From Marsupella aquatica (lineage: Eukaryota; Marchantiophyta), in contig OZ316899.1 in NCBI GenBank assembly GCA_973895155.1, forward strand, positions 14,818,001 through 14,882,000: DNA of 64,000 nucleotides, in the 5' to 3' direction. The position numbers and the translations under genes were made by a program. The notes under the pieces are model-generated. The model did not search any database, had not been told where the DNA came from, and worked only from the letters and a program-made list of their open reading frames with translations. Positions 34,606 through 45,286 of this stretch are shown piece by piece; positions within the stretch are counted from its first letter, which is position 1, and each line of letters begins with the position of its first letter.

Positions 34606-35355
34606 GGTTTTTAGTAGCCGTGACCTGATTAAATCCGGCTGTCCTTGGAATCTGCCTGCCTGGCAATTGATTTCCGGATTGTGTGGGTGACTATGACAAG
34701 GTTACCCTAAGCAAGTACCCCAGTATCACGTTTACCCTTGTATGATGGAGGTGTATGACGACCAGTGTATCGCCTTCAAAACACACTATCTCCAACCAGA
34801 CATTGCTTCTCACTAGCTGTGTGTTCAACCTATACCTTGAGGCGCTGGCCCGTAAGGTTCTGGTTCGCAATGAGACAATATTCATTCATCGTTGCGATTA
34901 ACGAGTAACGACTTGCTGCATAAGGCAAATTCCTTCTCTCTTTCTCTCTCTCTCTCTGATTCGACATTCTCATTCACTGCTCAAGTGCGGACTTCACTCT
35001 GTTGCATTCATTCCAAACTCTCTCTTTATACTCAAAAATTACTCAACTGAGTAGGGACACTATTACAAAATTGCTGGTATTCATAAGGTGAGCGGAGCTC
35101 TACCTTGCCCCAGACTTCTAGCAAAAAGTGACCGAGCGACTAGCGCTCCACAGCCTCTAAATACCTATGCCTCGCGTCCATCTTTGCCCGAGGCCTCTAC
35201 TACTTCTTGGGGTGAGCCGATTACAGTTGGACGACTCGCGCCTCCTCTTTGATCTCCTTCGCTCATTTATCAAGAACGCTAACTAATGCCTACCAGAACG
35301 ATGAGTGGAAGCCAAGAACTGCTGATTACTATGTCAAGAAGTTTTGTCTTCCTGG

Positions 35356-35961
35356 TTACTGAACTGTGCAACGGCCTCCTTGATTCCCTTCGGTTGCGCC
35401 TGATCCGGAAGCTTTCGGACTTCCGATTGTTAATCTTGCCATATGTGCCTCGACCTCCTGACTTCTGTCATCTTCCTTGGGGTTGCTTGGTTCGCCGGCC
35501 ACGATTACTTGTTCGGTGGTGATTAATCGCCACGTAATCCGCTGATCGTGGCTGTTCTCCCGTCTTAGCAGCAGATTCCATTTCTTCCGCATGACCTTTC
35601 TACAGAGTTCTTCGATGGCCTCGTCGATGGTGAATCGTTGGCGGAACTCTTTGCCCTTCATTCCGAACAATTGTTGCCCCGCCACATCCCATACACGACA
35701 GCTTCCTTCTTTGATCCGAATAGTGAACATGAACATAGGCACTCCTTCGCCTAGCGACTTACACTCATGAGCTAACCGATTCCTGCTAACGGGGGTTCCT
35801 ATATTCGCCCCCCTTTGCCTTCTCTGTCGAGCTCTTGTGCCTAAGGCACATACTCTGCCATCTGCTAGTAGGCCATCGCAGCCTTCATAGCAGAACTCAA
35901 CTCCTACACGACCGTTAATCGAGATGGTCGTCGCCTCCCCTACTTCCAGCCTTTCTGTCAT
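35356..35961 (-). CDS. LTR-encoded 201-residue ORF (copy 1)
   Basis: Starts at an ATG in MTERLEVGEAT. The second LTR keeps the frame at 45287-45892 with about 12 of 201 residues different. A region with MFTIRIKEGSCRVWD and a helical stretch (FTIDEAIEELCRKVMRKKWNLLLR) suggests a folded protein, followed by an acidic tail. No family recognised. It lies upstream (minus strand) of the 106-residue frame, with about 750 bp between. Being preserved in both LTRs fits either selection or simple recency of insertion. Confidence 0.4.
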   Translation of the reverse strand: MTERLEVGEATTISINGRVGVEFCYEGCDGLLADGRVCALGTRARQRRQRGANIGTPVSRNRLAHECKSLGEGVPMFMFTIRIKEGSCRVWDVAGQQLFGMKGKEFRQRFTIDEAIEELCRKVMRKKWNLLLRRENSHDQRITWRLITTEQVIVAGEPSNPKEDDRSQEVEAHMARLTIGSPKASGSGATEGNQGGRCTVQ

Positions 35962-36493
35962 CTCAACAAAATGAGATCCTCACCCCGTCAAGTCGAGTGG
36001 CAAGGACCACTAACACCGTCCCTAACTGCTCCAGACCGGCGAGATGTGGGTGCGGCCATAATTGACTCCTCCGGGCCCAACGACTTTGCATCTGAATTGT
36101 TCGCCCCTGAGCCCTCCTTCGAGTCCTCACCCTCCGACCCCTCCTCCACTGAGCCCTACATATATCCAACTAGCAATCCAGTTAGTGTATGCTCCATCTT
36201 ACCACAGAATTTTCATCAACCAATTAAGACATTGCATTCAGAGGATTGTCCATACCGAACCCAACTCCTCCTCCATGTGAATCTTGAGAGCTCGCGGTCC
36301 ATGCTTCTTAGCCAACTCCCTCTTGTCTGGTAAGATCGGCCGCCCATGCTCACGCTCCTACACCCCACACAAAATGGCCCCAACATCAAATTGTCCCCCA
36401 TTAGTCCCTCCCTATCACACCCCAAGTAGTCCTACATCCTCACACCCCCAAATACATGTACAATGGCCTTTGGATCCTACTAACAAATCTACC

Positions 36494-36784
36494 AAGGATT
36501 ACCGATAAAAATTCAAATTATCCGATTAACCAAGTATCGGACCCCTCGTGCTAAAATATCGGACACACTGTCCGAATGTTGATCCGATACTGATACTATC
36601 GGATCATAATCGGACCCCAATTTCAAAAAAAGGTGTGATAACACTTCCGATTATGGGTCCGATACCGACAGAATCGGACCGGTATCAAAAAAACCGGCCC
36701 AGGAAAGAAAAAATACAGTGCCGAGAGCGGGCCTGACTTGCAGGACTCACCTCGACAAGGGTTTAGGGTTTAGGGTTTAGGGTT
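36494..36784. repeat. ATCGGA-motif cluster, CACTG end and telomeric heptamers inside the 3' LTR
   Basis: 36494-36690 holds about nine ATCGGA/TCCGAT motifs. On the minus strand the block begins CACTGTATTTTTTC (36700-36713), which looks like a CACTA-type terminus. The 5' LTR carries the same block at 47465-47663. At 36759-36784 lies GGGTTTAGGG repeated three times, present only in this LTR copy. Confidence 0.75.
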
Positions 36785-36792
36785 GGGGCTCT

Positions 36793-37155
36793 TTAGGCAT
36801 ACACAAGCCTCAGATGATCAAGAAAATTGAGGTGAGGAGCTTGGACAGAGGAGGGGGAGTACTTACAAACTCTGCCTTGAGACGTTGCAACCCACCCCGC
36901 CTGCTCCGCTGGTGCCTCGATTACTGATTCGGTTTGTGTCTCTAGGGTTGGCTCCTCGGCGGGCCTCTGCCCTTCCCTTTTGGCTGTAGTTTCCGAGAGA
37001 TGGTCAGCCGCTGAAGGTCCCTGACTCACGATCTCTTGATCATCTTCGGGGTTGCTCCTTTCCCTTTCCGCTGACTCGGAAACTTCCAGCTCCATGCCCT
37101 CTGCTGTTGTCGGCCCTTCTCCCTCTGTGTGCGTGGGGGTGGGTGTCTCCTCCAT
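36793..37155 (-). CDS. Acidic ORF between pol and 3' LTR of the Athila-like element
   Basis: 120 residues, rich in Glu, Thr and Pro (MEETPTPTHTEGEGP), low complexity, and running across the inner LTR boundary (about 36894) into the LTR. Position downstream of pol is where Athila-type elements carry env-like ORFs. There is no membrane segment and no recognisable domain, so no function is proposed. Confidence 0.3.
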   Translation of the reverse strand: MEETPTPTHTEGEGPTTAEGMELEVSESAERERSNPEDDQEIVSQGPSAADHLSETTAKREGQRPAEEPTLETQTESVIEAPAEQAGWVATSQGRVCKYSPSSVQAPHLNFLDHLRLVYA

Positions 37156-37223
37156 CGTCGGGGTTTCGAGTAGTTCGCTGATAGTAACGCGTTTCTCGGT
37201 TTATCGTCCTCAAACTCATTTGA

Positions 37224-37715
37224 TCATTTCAGCTTCAAAGTCTTCATGCCCACCGGTAATGTGTAATGCCTATTACCGACCCTCGACCATTCGAATTTCA
37301 CCTCGCGCTGATAGCCACTCCACTCGGGGTTCTCTCGTAATCTCCTTGCCAGTCGGAAATAGGGTTTTTGGTTTAACAGTTCTTTTGCGGCTGATGGTGC
37401 TCGCCCTTTGGATCCTAGTGTATCCTGAACTTCTAGTATAACATGTAATTTTCCCATGGAGTAGTCCTCAATACAGGGTATCGAGTTGGGTCCTATCAAA
37501 ATCCGATCTGCAATCCATGTGGAAAAGGGTCCGTGTGTACATCCTACGATTACTACTCTATAAGGAAACCTTCTCCTCCTCTCTTCCTGGCCTTTGGGTA
37601 ATTTGTGCTTCCAATCGTGGATCTGAAAGATTTCAGATAGGTCCTCCTCCGCTAGAACCACTGACTTGATTTGACCTGATTCCGTTGGTTCGTTTGATGG
37701 AATGGTTCCGTTCAC
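37224..37715 (-). CDS. Extra ORF downstream of pol in the Athila-like element
   Basis: 163 residues, 66 bases after the pol stop. Mixed composition with no membrane helix: IFQIHDWKHKLPKGQEERRRR near residue 30, then FPYRVVIVGCTHGPFSTWI, then RLRENPEWSGYQREVKFEWSRV near the end. Resembles no domain I know. Occupies the place of env-like or accessory ORFs in Athila/Tat elements. Confidence 0.5.
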   Translation of the reverse strand: MNGTIPSNEPTESGQIKSVVLAEEDLSEIFQIHDWKHKLPKGQEERRRRFPYRVVIVGCTHGPFSTWIADRILIGPNSIPCIEDYSMGKLHVILEVQDTLGSKGRAPSAAKELLNQKPYFRLARRLRENPEWSGYQREVKFEWSRVGNRHYTLPVGMKTLKLK

Positions 37716-37781
37716 GTAATCCTCTAACGGGTACCCCTTGATCGTTAGTTCTCGTCCTTGTTCATTTGTGCTTTCTTCTCA

Positions 37782-40700
37782 TCATAGTGTGTCACGTGTG
37801 GTGGTCGCGACTAGCTTCTTTGCGTGTGCTAAGGGTCGCTCCTTGTTCTTGGCGGTGAGTGCCCCTCCGGTGGCTTTTGTAGATGCTTGATCAGGGGTCA
37901 TGCTGATACAGGCTACCATTCTAGTGGGTAGCTCGTACCCTTCTCCATCCGCTTGATTCTCGTTAGGTGGTGCTGTCGGCAGTTGATAGCTGTCGTCGTC
38001 CTCGTTGAGCGCCGGTACCGTATCGGAGTCGTTGCCGACTTCGCTTTCCCCTGGGTAGTCGTTAAACGTATCCTCTACTTCTCGTAAGTACACGTCGTTC
38101 CTTACGTGGTACGACTTCATCTTATTCCCGTTCACCCGCTGTTGCTCGCTCCCATCCTGGTTGGTAATTTCGAAGGTTCCGTTTCCCCACGCCTTGAGGA
38201 CGGTAAAGGGTCCTTCCCATTTAAGTCTCAACTTTCCTTTTTTTATTCGTGCCCGCTTTCGGCACCACAGTACTAATTCCCCTTCCGTGAACGTGGTTAC
38301 CTCCCGTTGATCGTCTATTCGTCGCTTGCGTTGTCCTTGTACATACTCTAATCGCTCTTCGGCCCTTCTCCGGGTTTCGGTAACCTCCAATAGTGCTTTT
38401 AACCGTCTAGTTAAACATGGGTTCTGATTTATGTTGTATCTCGCTGCGATTTGCAAACTAGGTAATTCGTAGTCTGTCGGCATACGGGCCTCAACTCCAA
38501 ACATTAATTGAAAAGGGGTGTGGCCCGTGGTTACCTTATATGCCGTGCGGAATGCCCATACTGCCGCCGGCAGCTGAACGTCCCAATTGTTTTGCTGTTC
38601 GTTAACCACTTTCCGTAAAATGTTGAGTAAGACTTTGTTTGTTGACTCCGCTTGCCCGTTACACTGAGGGTAATAGGGAGTCAAAAACCGATGGCTTATA
38701 TGGTAATTATCCGTCAGTTCCTGGATAACCTTGTTCAAAAAATGTGAACCTTGATCGCTCACTAGCTCACCTGGTAATCCATATCTCGTGATGATGTTCT
38801 GGTACAAGAACTTGGCTGTTACTCGGGCAGTGTTCTCCCGAGTTGCGATTGCTTCCACCCATTTTGTGGTATACTCTGTTGCTGCTAAAATATACTGGTT
38901 CTGACTATATCTGGAAGATGGAGTGATGGGTCCTATGAAATCTAGTCCCCATTTCTGAAAAATATAAGGGGCGATTATAGGCCTGAACTCCATGTTTTCC
39001 TTTATAGGTCCTGTACGCTGACACAGGTCGCACGTTTTTACAAACTCCCGAGTGTCTTTATGGACAGTTGCCCACCAACGTCCTTGCTGAAGGATCTTCC
39101 TCAGGGTGATCTCGGTGCCGAAATGTCCCCCTCCTAGTCCTTCATGTGCCGCGATTAAGGCTTCTGGCCGTTCTTCCTCCGGAACTACTCTACGTAGTAT
39201 GTCATCAGGCCCCTGGTAATAAAGCACGTGGTTGATCAAGGTGTAGGGTCTTGCCTTATAGGCGTAGACCTTCCTTTCCTTACTAGACAACCCCTCGGGG
39301 AATACTGTTGTGCATAAATACCTTTCTAATGCTGGTTCGTCATCCAAGGTCACTAGATTTACAGGATGCCTTTCCTTGGCGTCTTGAAATAGCTCCATAT
39401 CCGGTAATTGATTGTCTTCTTCCTTGCCTGTCTCTCCTGATTCGAGTCTACTCAAATAATCGGGTATGACATGGGTTTTCCCGGGTTTATAAATGATGGT
39501 GTAATCAAACTCAGCTAATAACAAAATCCATCTTGCAATTCGGCCCGACAGCTGTGGTTTGTTTACTAAGTTGACCAAGGCATTATGATCTACATAGAAT
39601 ATGAATCGATTCCCAAGTAAATAATGCCTAAATTTCTTTACTGCAAATATCATGGCTAATGCTTCCCTCTCAGTCGTGGTGTAGTTCCTTTCATGCACGT
39701 TTAACAGTCTACTGGCATAGTATACTGGTAAATCGATACCTTGTTCTCCCTTCTGTGCTAACACTGCCCCCACCGCCACCAGAGAAGCATCTGTATGTAG
39801 ATGGAACTCCCTCTTCCAATCTGGCTCCTTGAGTATGGGTGCATGGCACAACCGGTCCTTGATTTCTTCAAACGCTTTCTGACAGTCGTCGTCCCAAGTG
39901 AACGTTTGATGGTTACCCGTTAATCGTGCCAACGGGGCACTGATTTGGGAGTAACTCTTGATGTAACGACGATAGAAACCTCCACTTCCCAGAAACCTTC
40001 TGACTTGAGTTGCACTATTGGGAACTGGCATCTCTTTAATGATTTTTATCTTATCTGGGTCTACTAACAAGCCCTGTTTACAAACTATGTGTCCTAATAT
40101 CTTGCCCGATGGTACAAAGAAGGTGCACTTATCAGGGTTCAGGCTGATTCCCCCTTCCCTACATCTTAAGAGGCATAATCTGAGATGACCTATATGTTGC
40201 TCTTCCTCTCCGTATATGGTGAAGTCATCTAGGAAGATTTGCATAAACTGATTCAAATACTCATGAAATAACATCATCATTAATCGTTGGAATGTACTAG
40301 GCCCATTGCATAATCCAAAGGGTAATACGAGACACTGGAAAGCGCCCCATTCCGTAATGAAAGTGGTCAGCTCCCTTGCTTCCGTGGCTAACCGGACCTG
40401 ACTGTACCCGCTGTACCCATCTAAAAATGAGTAAGCTGACTTTCCTACTACCACATCCAGAACTGCTTCTAGAAAGGGTACCGGAAAAGGGTATTTTATG
40501 GTCGCTGCGTTTAATTTTCTGAAATCAATGCAGACTCTTAACTTCCCATTTTTCTTAGGTACTACGACTATCAGGGATAGCCACGTATAACGCTTAACAG
40601 GTTCAATGAATTTGGCATCAAGGAGCCTTTGGATTTCTTCTTTTACCTTTTCCGCATAGTTGGGGTTCATCCTATATCGTTGTGTCTGCACCGGTACTGA

Positions 40701-42161
40701 TCTTGGTACGAGTCGGATTCGATGTACGCCAATTGACTCTGGAACTCCCTTTAACTCCGTGTAATCCCAGGCAAAAACATCTCGGAATTCGGCGAGTAGG
40801 GTAACAAGTTCCTCTTTGAGCTCGGGGGAAAGGTGTTTCCCTATCTTTACTTCTCGTGGTCGTTCAGTGTCACTCAAATCGACCTTCTGAATGTGCTCTT
40901 CTTTGGTGGCACTCCATCCCACCACCTTCTCTGCTATATCCTGCAAGGTGGTCTGTGCTTCTTCCTCCTTTAATGAACACTCCTGAATGCCTTGCGGGTC
41001 TATGTGTTTAAACAGATCGTTTCGTAGATCATGATCCATTTTTTCTTTGGTCATTCCTTGCATCTCATCGAGCTTGACTATTTCCATATCTGAAATGGGG
41101 ACTAAGTCTGGACGGCATTTTAAATAGGTCTCTTCTTCATCCTCATTCAACCCCTCTGCCCAGTTCAAGGTACAGACTCTGGCCATAGGTGGTACACCGT
41201 CCTCGATAGCCTTGGTTCTGATTTTGAAAGTCTCTCCTCCGTGTTCTATTTTTATATAATCCTTCTCTTCCCCCCAGTGTTGTTTTACTTTGGCCTGTCT
41301 TAGCCAAGGTCGTCCTAACAACATGGGTTGTCCTCGGGTGGAATCTGCTTCTCTCAAAACTACCACTCCTAAATTGTACTTGATGCTTGAAATGAGCATT
41401 GGTAAGTCTGGCACGTACCCCAGTGGGTGACAGCTGCTTTGATCGGCCATTATTAAATTAAAAGGGGCTGGTAAGAGTTTGACTCTGCCTAGCAGTCTGT
41501 AGGTCTGCTCACTCATGAGGTTTACGGCTGACCCTCCATCCAGCAATATGTTCTTTAGTTTGATGCCCCTTACGCTGATCTGTACTACGGCTCCTTTGTC
41601 GATTAGGGGAATCTTCCCAGCTTGGTACAGTGGTACTCCGGGTAATGTGGTAGGACTAATTCTGCCCCCCAACCGTCTCATTACTGCTTCCTTGCACTGT
41701 GGTGCTAACTGGAACAGTTCCTCGACAGTGATGTCGACTCTGGTCTTCGCGATGAGTTGCACTAGCTTATCCACTATTCGCTGGTTCGCTTCGGCAGGGT
41801 TATTCGGTGGTTCTTCGTCTCGTGGAAGTTGTCCCGTTTCTTGATCGAATCCCCCCATCATCACTCCCTCCTCTAGAATTTCCGTATCTGTCTCTGCGTA
41901 AGGTTCTGAACGCATTAATCGTTCAGGTCGTGGCAAAGTCTCGTTCCGCTGTTTGTGGCGAATTTCATCCGCCATTTCTCGGGTGGTTGCATCCATTTGG
42001 CTCCAATTGAATCCCCCTCCGTCTCCGGGGAATTGGTTTGGGTTGAGTTCTCTGGCTGCCCTTGAGATCTTGTCACCACGTATGTTGACACTTGCACAGT
42101 ATTCACAGGTGCTGGGGCTTTCCCCGCTATTTCTTCTTTTTCTTTCATGTGCTTCATCCAT
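37782..42161 (-). CDS. Athila-like pol polyprotein (protease, RT, RNase H, integrase)
   Basis: One uninterrupted frame. In order: retropepsin-like protease at residues about 195-300 (ILLDGGSAVNLM; the usual D-S/T-G reads D-G-G), reverse transcriptase about 510-700 (RVCIDFRKLN, YSFLDGYSGYSQVRL, LPFGLCNGPSTF, catalytic FLDDFTIYG), RNase H about 780-920 (LHTDASLVAVGAVLAQ, YTTTEREALAMIFAV, FYVDHNALVNL), integrase about 990-1290 (zinc region with CDLCQRTGP; WGLDFIGPI, LVSDQGSHFLN, NGQAESTNKVLLN carrying D, D and E), then a C-terminal barrel (RIKKGKLRLKWEGPFTVLKAW). No chromodomain follows. All catalytic residues of RT and integrase are visible, so the protein may be active. The true N-terminus is probably fused to gag by frameshifting. 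Confidence 0.93.
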   Translation of the reverse strand: MDEAHERKRRNSGESPSTCEYCASVNIRGDKISRAARELNPNQFPGDGGGFNWSQMDATTREMADEIRHKQRNETLPRPERLMRSEPYAETDTEILEEGVMMGGFDQETGQLPRDEEPPNNPAEANQRIVDKLVQLIAKTRVDITVEELFQLAPQCKEAVMRRLGGRISPTTLPGVPLYQAGKIPLIDKGAVVQISVRGIKLKNILLDGGSAVNLMSEQTYRLLGRVKLLPAPFNLIMADQSSCHPLGYVPDLPMLISSIKYNLGVVVLREADSTRGQPMLLGRPWLRQAKVKQHWGEEKDYIKIEHGGETFKIRTKAIEDGVPPMARVCTLNWAEGLNEDEEETYLKCRPDLVPISDMEIVKLDEMQGMTKEKMDHDLRNDLFKHIDPQGIQECSLKEEEAQTTLQDIAEKVVGWSATKEEHIQKVDLSDTERPREVKIGKHLSPELKEELVTLLAEFRDVFAWDYTELKGVPESIGVHRIRLVPRSVPVQTQRYRMNPNYAEKVKEEIQRLLDAKFIEPVKRYTWLSLIVVVPKKNGKLRVCIDFRKLNAATIKYPFPVPFLEAVLDVVVGKSAYSFLDGYSGYSQVRLATEARELTTFITEWGAFQCLVLPFGLCNGPSTFQRLMMMLFHEYLNQFMQIFLDDFTIYGEEEQHIGHLRLCLLRCREGGISLNPDKCTFFVPSGKILGHIVCKQGLLVDPDKIKIIKEMPVPNSATQVRRFLGSGGFYRRYIKSYSQISAPLARLTGNHQTFTWDDDCQKAFEEIKDRLCHAPILKEPDWKREFHLHTDASLVAVGAVLAQKGEQGIDLPVYYASRLLNVHERNYTTTEREALAMIFAVKKFRHYLLGNRFIFYVDHNALVNLVNKPQLSGRIARWILLLAEFDYTIIYKPGKTHVIPDYLSRLESGETGKEEDNQLPDMELFQDAKERHPVNLVTLDDEPALERYLCTTVFPEGLSSKERKVYAYKARPYTLINHVLYYQGPDDILRRVVPEEERPEALIAAHEGLGGGHFGTEITLRKILQQGRWWATVHKDTREFVKTCDLCQRTGPIKENMEFRPIIAPYIFQKWGLDFIGPITPSSRYSQNQYILAATEYTTKWVEAIATRENTARVTAKFLYQNIITRYGLPGELVSDQGSHFLNKVIQELTDNYHISHRFLTPYYPQCNGQAESTNKVLLNILRKVVNEQQNNWDVQLPAAVWAFRTAYKVTTGHTPFQLMFGVEARMPTDYELPSLQIAARYNINQNPCLTRRLKALLEVTETRRRAEERLEYVQGQRKRRIDDQREVTTFTEGELVLWCRKRARIKKGKLRLKWEGPFTVLKAWGNGTFEITNQDGSEQQRVNGNKMKSYHVRNDVYLREVEDTFNDYPGESEVGNDSDTVPALNEDDDSYQLPTAPPNENQADGEGYELPTRMVACISMTPDQASTKATGGALTAKNKERPLAHAKKLVATTTRDTL

Positions 42162-43228
42162 AATTCACAATCGGGCCCCCTGATGTGGCCAGTTAGTCGA
42201 CAGTAATAGCAAATCGGTGGGTATTTAGTACCACCATCCTTATAGGGCCTTCGGTTTGCATTACGATCCGGATTGTAATATCCCTAACTACTCTCCATCC
42301 TATCCCCATCTTGTTTGCTTGTTCCTACCTGATTTACACCCAGGCTAGGTTTTTTTTTTAAAGGATTTTGGTTGCATTCCTGAGTAGTATGTCCAGGCCT
42401 CATATGTATTTCACAGAATTTACGAGTACTAAGCTCGCCTCGCTCTCGGTTTTCCTTGACTTCTACCTTAGAAGGTTCTATTTTCCGGTTAACCCTCTCT
42501 TCATCCTTACTGCTCTCATTCTTTTCCTGGTTAAGCATTTGAGTAATGCCTTCTAGCCGTATTAATCTTTTCTCGTATTCGTCAGCATTAGAAGTGGGAT
42601 TTTGTTCTACCACTGTGACTAGACTTCCCTTCACAGCCTTTCTCATCCAGCTAATTCGTTGCCCGTCGGACGGTTTGTTAGTTAATCGCCTCATTGTTAC
42701 CTTTAATCGTCCAATATAGTTATGTACTGGTTCTCCTTTCTTCTGAGTCATGTTTTGCAGAATGCTATACAAATCAGATTCTTCCTTAGCCCTTCTGTAA
42801 TGATCTAAGAATTCTTTTGAAAACTCAGGCCAAGTTTTGAAATGGTCAGCTGCGTATTGAGTGTACCATACAAAAGCCTCCTTGTCCAGTGAGCTGGGAA
42901 ACAGCTCTAATCGGGCTGTGTTGTTCTGTTCGTGGTTAGCTCTGAGCATTTCTTCAAACCGTGCTAAGTGGGTATCGGCATCTTCATCAGGTGCTCCCTT
43001 GAACATGGGTCTTTTAACCCTTCTGGTAGGAGCCGATCTCGAACTAGTGCCAGCTCCTTGGTGGGTTTTAAGTCGTTCCATGGCTTCTTCCAGGGGTTCT
43101 TCGACCTTATCTTGAGTCCTTGAAGTCTCGATTCGTTCTTCGACCTCAAGTCTGAGTCTGCTTTCTTGGAAAGGTTTGAACTCCTCTGCCATTTCCCCTT
43201 CGTTGGGATTGATGGGCGTCTTGCCCAT
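41915..43228 (-). CDS. Athila-like gag with TAG at 42284 and overlap with pol
   Basis: Gag core in 43228-42287 (WPEFSKEFLDHYRRAKEESD, VHNYIGRLKVTMRRL), then a basic segment. TAG at 42284-42286 is followed in the same frame by a CCHC-like knuckle CYYCRLTGHIRGPDC (about 42210-42165) and on to 41915. Pol lies in the -1 frame, and sequence sense passes from gag to pol near a GGGGG run at 42013-42017, so either a programmed -1 shift or a single-base mutation joins them. The TAG may be a CAG change or a read-through signal. Starting residues MGKTPINPNEGEMAEEF; the MAEEF methionine is an alternative start. Confidence 0.75.
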
Positions 43229-43450
43229 TTATCTTCTGGGTTAGCAAAACCTTTTCTCTGCCTTCAAGCAATATACTCAACGATCAGGTCTTTCTTTACA
43301 ATGGTGATGTCAAGATCTTATTACTCGTTAATTTTCACAAAAACAGAGACCTTCTACTGTCTCCTTTACTTGATTAATGCTATAACTTTTGTTAATCAGT
43401 TCCTCTCTCTCCTTTGCTCAACTGCGGCTATGCCCTCTACGAAATGACTC

Positions 43451-44033
43451 CTATTCGCTTAAACTAGGAGTGCAGGCTTCTGGAGCCATGAGTTCCTCGT
43501 TAAAGCACATCGTTAATAACTGGTTTAACATAGAAAACTCAAAACTGTCATGTTGACTCCACATCATACATCTTGGGCAAGCTCCTGCGGTTTCCTCTAG
43601 TTTAGAACTTAATTTCCTAGCGATTCTGCCTATATGGAATGCTATCGCAACCGGGTACTCATTTCGATTCCAATGACACCATTCTAAGAGTTTTCTAAGG
43701 TCCTCCTTTCTCTTGGGTAGGCGGTACTGCATGTAGCCTTGAGGTAATCGATCACTTGGTGGCATGGTCGCTGCTGTAACCGCTGCTCCGAACAGAGGAT
43801 TGCAAATGAATTGCTCGCCTCCTCACGTTCCAGGTTCCTCCATGCGCTTCTCGAAGTACCAACTCTGTGTGTGTGGGCGTGGTGTAAGCAATTATCATAA
43901 CATCGCCTTCTCGTGCCCGACTTCTCCCGCTGGCTAGTATCGAGTGCTCTTTCTCGTTCAGTGTTGCTATGATTGCTGCTTCGGCATCCTTCTCAAAATA
44001 GAACATCGTCCAGAACTCCTTCGGCGAGTTCAT
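43451..44033 (-). CDS. Leader ORFs between primer site and gag
   Basis: Two overlapping frames: 44033-43752 (MNSPKEFWTMFYFEKDAEAAI) and 43765-43451 (MPPSDRLPQGYMQYRLPKRKED). They look like one protein with a frame change near 43760. No known domain; the second has CPRCMMW and helical segments. An ORF upstream of gag is a known feature of Tat/Ogre-type plant Gypsy elements, which supports the clade assignment. Function unknown. Confidence 0.4.
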
Positions 44034-44130
44034 GTCCCCCGTTCGCCTTTCTGGATTTGCGCGTTTCTCTCTTGGTTCGGACTGCTGGTCGTAGCAGTTG
44101 CTCCTCTTTCGGAACCCTCAACGAGGCATT

Positions 44131-44151
44131 CCCCAGTATGGTCACCAAAAA
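44131..44151 (-). other. Primer-binding site of the Athila-like element
   Basis: Directly after the 5' LTR on the minus strand: TTTTTGGTGACCATACTGG. The TTTTTGGYG... start followed by a CTGGGGA tail is the form used by Athila/Tat elements. The exact tRNA is not assigned. Confidence 0.6.
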
Positions 44152-44217
44152 TGTTAAACGCCAACTTCGACCTTGCGATTAATGGCCGTTTAACTACCTT
44201 CTCCTCAGTAATCTCGT

Positions 44218-44538
44218 TTAAATGATTAACCGTCCTTCGAGAGGCGGCACTCCTTCTATCTCGACACAGTCCCCGTAAATGAATCCGACCAAGTGCTCTT
44301 GAATGTCGAGTTCTGTCTTCCACTTCTTAGGCACTTCAGCCTCGGCCAACACCAACCCCTCTCTATACACAATCTCAATGAACCCACACCACTCACGGTA
44401 AGTGATCAAGCAAATTGGAATGTTCTCATATAGTAACTGACGGGAAATAAGATGGGTACCGATAGAACAGATCCACAGTTCCAGTGATCTTAAGGTAATC
44501 AAGGAGCAAGACTTGTCATCACTGCTGTCTACATTCAT
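44218..44538 (-). CDS. LTR-encoded 106-residue ORF (copy 2)
   Basis: Same protein as at 34285-34605, three residues different. See that entry for composition. Confidence 0.4.
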   Translation of the reverse strand: MNVDSSDDKSCSLITLRSLELWICSIGTHLISRQLLYENIPICLITYREWCGFIEIVYREGLVLAEAEVPKKWKTELDIQEHLVGFIYGDCVEIEGVPPLEGRLII

Positions 44539-45286
44539 GGTTTTTAGTAGCCGTGACCTGATTAAATCCGGCTGTCCTTGGAATCTGCCTGCCTGGCAAT
44601 TGATTTCCGGATTGTGTGGGTGACTATGACAAGGTTACCCTAAGCAAGTACCCCAGTATCACGTTTACCCTTGTATGATGGAGGTGTATGACGACCAATG
44701 TATCGCCTTCAAAACACACTATCTCCAACCAGACACTGCTTCTCACTAGCTGTCTGTTCAACCTATACCTTGAGGCGCTGGCCCGTAAGGTTCTGGTTCG
44801 CAATGAGACAATATTCATTCATCGTTGCGATTAACGAGTAACAACTTGCTGCATAAGGCAAATTCCTTCTCTCTTTCTCTCTCTCTCTGATTCGACGTTC
44901 TCATTCACTGCTCAAGTGCGGACTTCACTCTGTTGCATTCATTCCAAACTCTCTCTTTATACTCAAAAACTACTCAACTGAGTAGGGACACTATTACAAA
45001 ATTGCTGGTATTCATAAGGTGAGCGGAGCTCTACCTTGCCCCAGACTTCTAGCAAAAAGTGACCGAGCGCCTAGCACTCCACAGCCTCTAAATACCTATG
45101 CCTCGTGTCCGTCTTCGCCCGAGGCCTCTACTACTTCTTGGGGTGCGCCGATTACAGTTGGACGACTCGCGCCTCCTCTTTGATCTCCTTTGCTCATTTA
45201 TCAAGAACGCTAACTAATGCCTACCAGAACGATGAGTGGAAGCCAAGAACTGCTGATTACTATGTCAAGAAGTTCTGTCTTCCTGG

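Larger units (their letters stand above)
34219..36894 (-). repeat. Athila-like 3' LTR
   Basis: Shares order and sequence with 44152-47841 apart from the 1-kb deletion and a small replacement at 36757-36784, where three TTTAGGG heptamers stand in this copy and unrelated bases (TAAGAAGGGACTAGC) in the other. Contains a CT microsatellite near 34927-34960. Two long ORFs are preserved (listed separately). It probably starts at minus-strand TGGGTTGCAACG after a purine-rich GAGCAGGCGGGG. Confidence 0.75.

Noticed and set aside
34219-35968. Shorter LTR limits (TGTTGAG...TTTAACA, 1.75 kb) for the Athila-like element
   Set aside because: Homology between the two ends continues for another 0.9-1.9 kb past these limits, and outer flanks at the shorter limits do not match.
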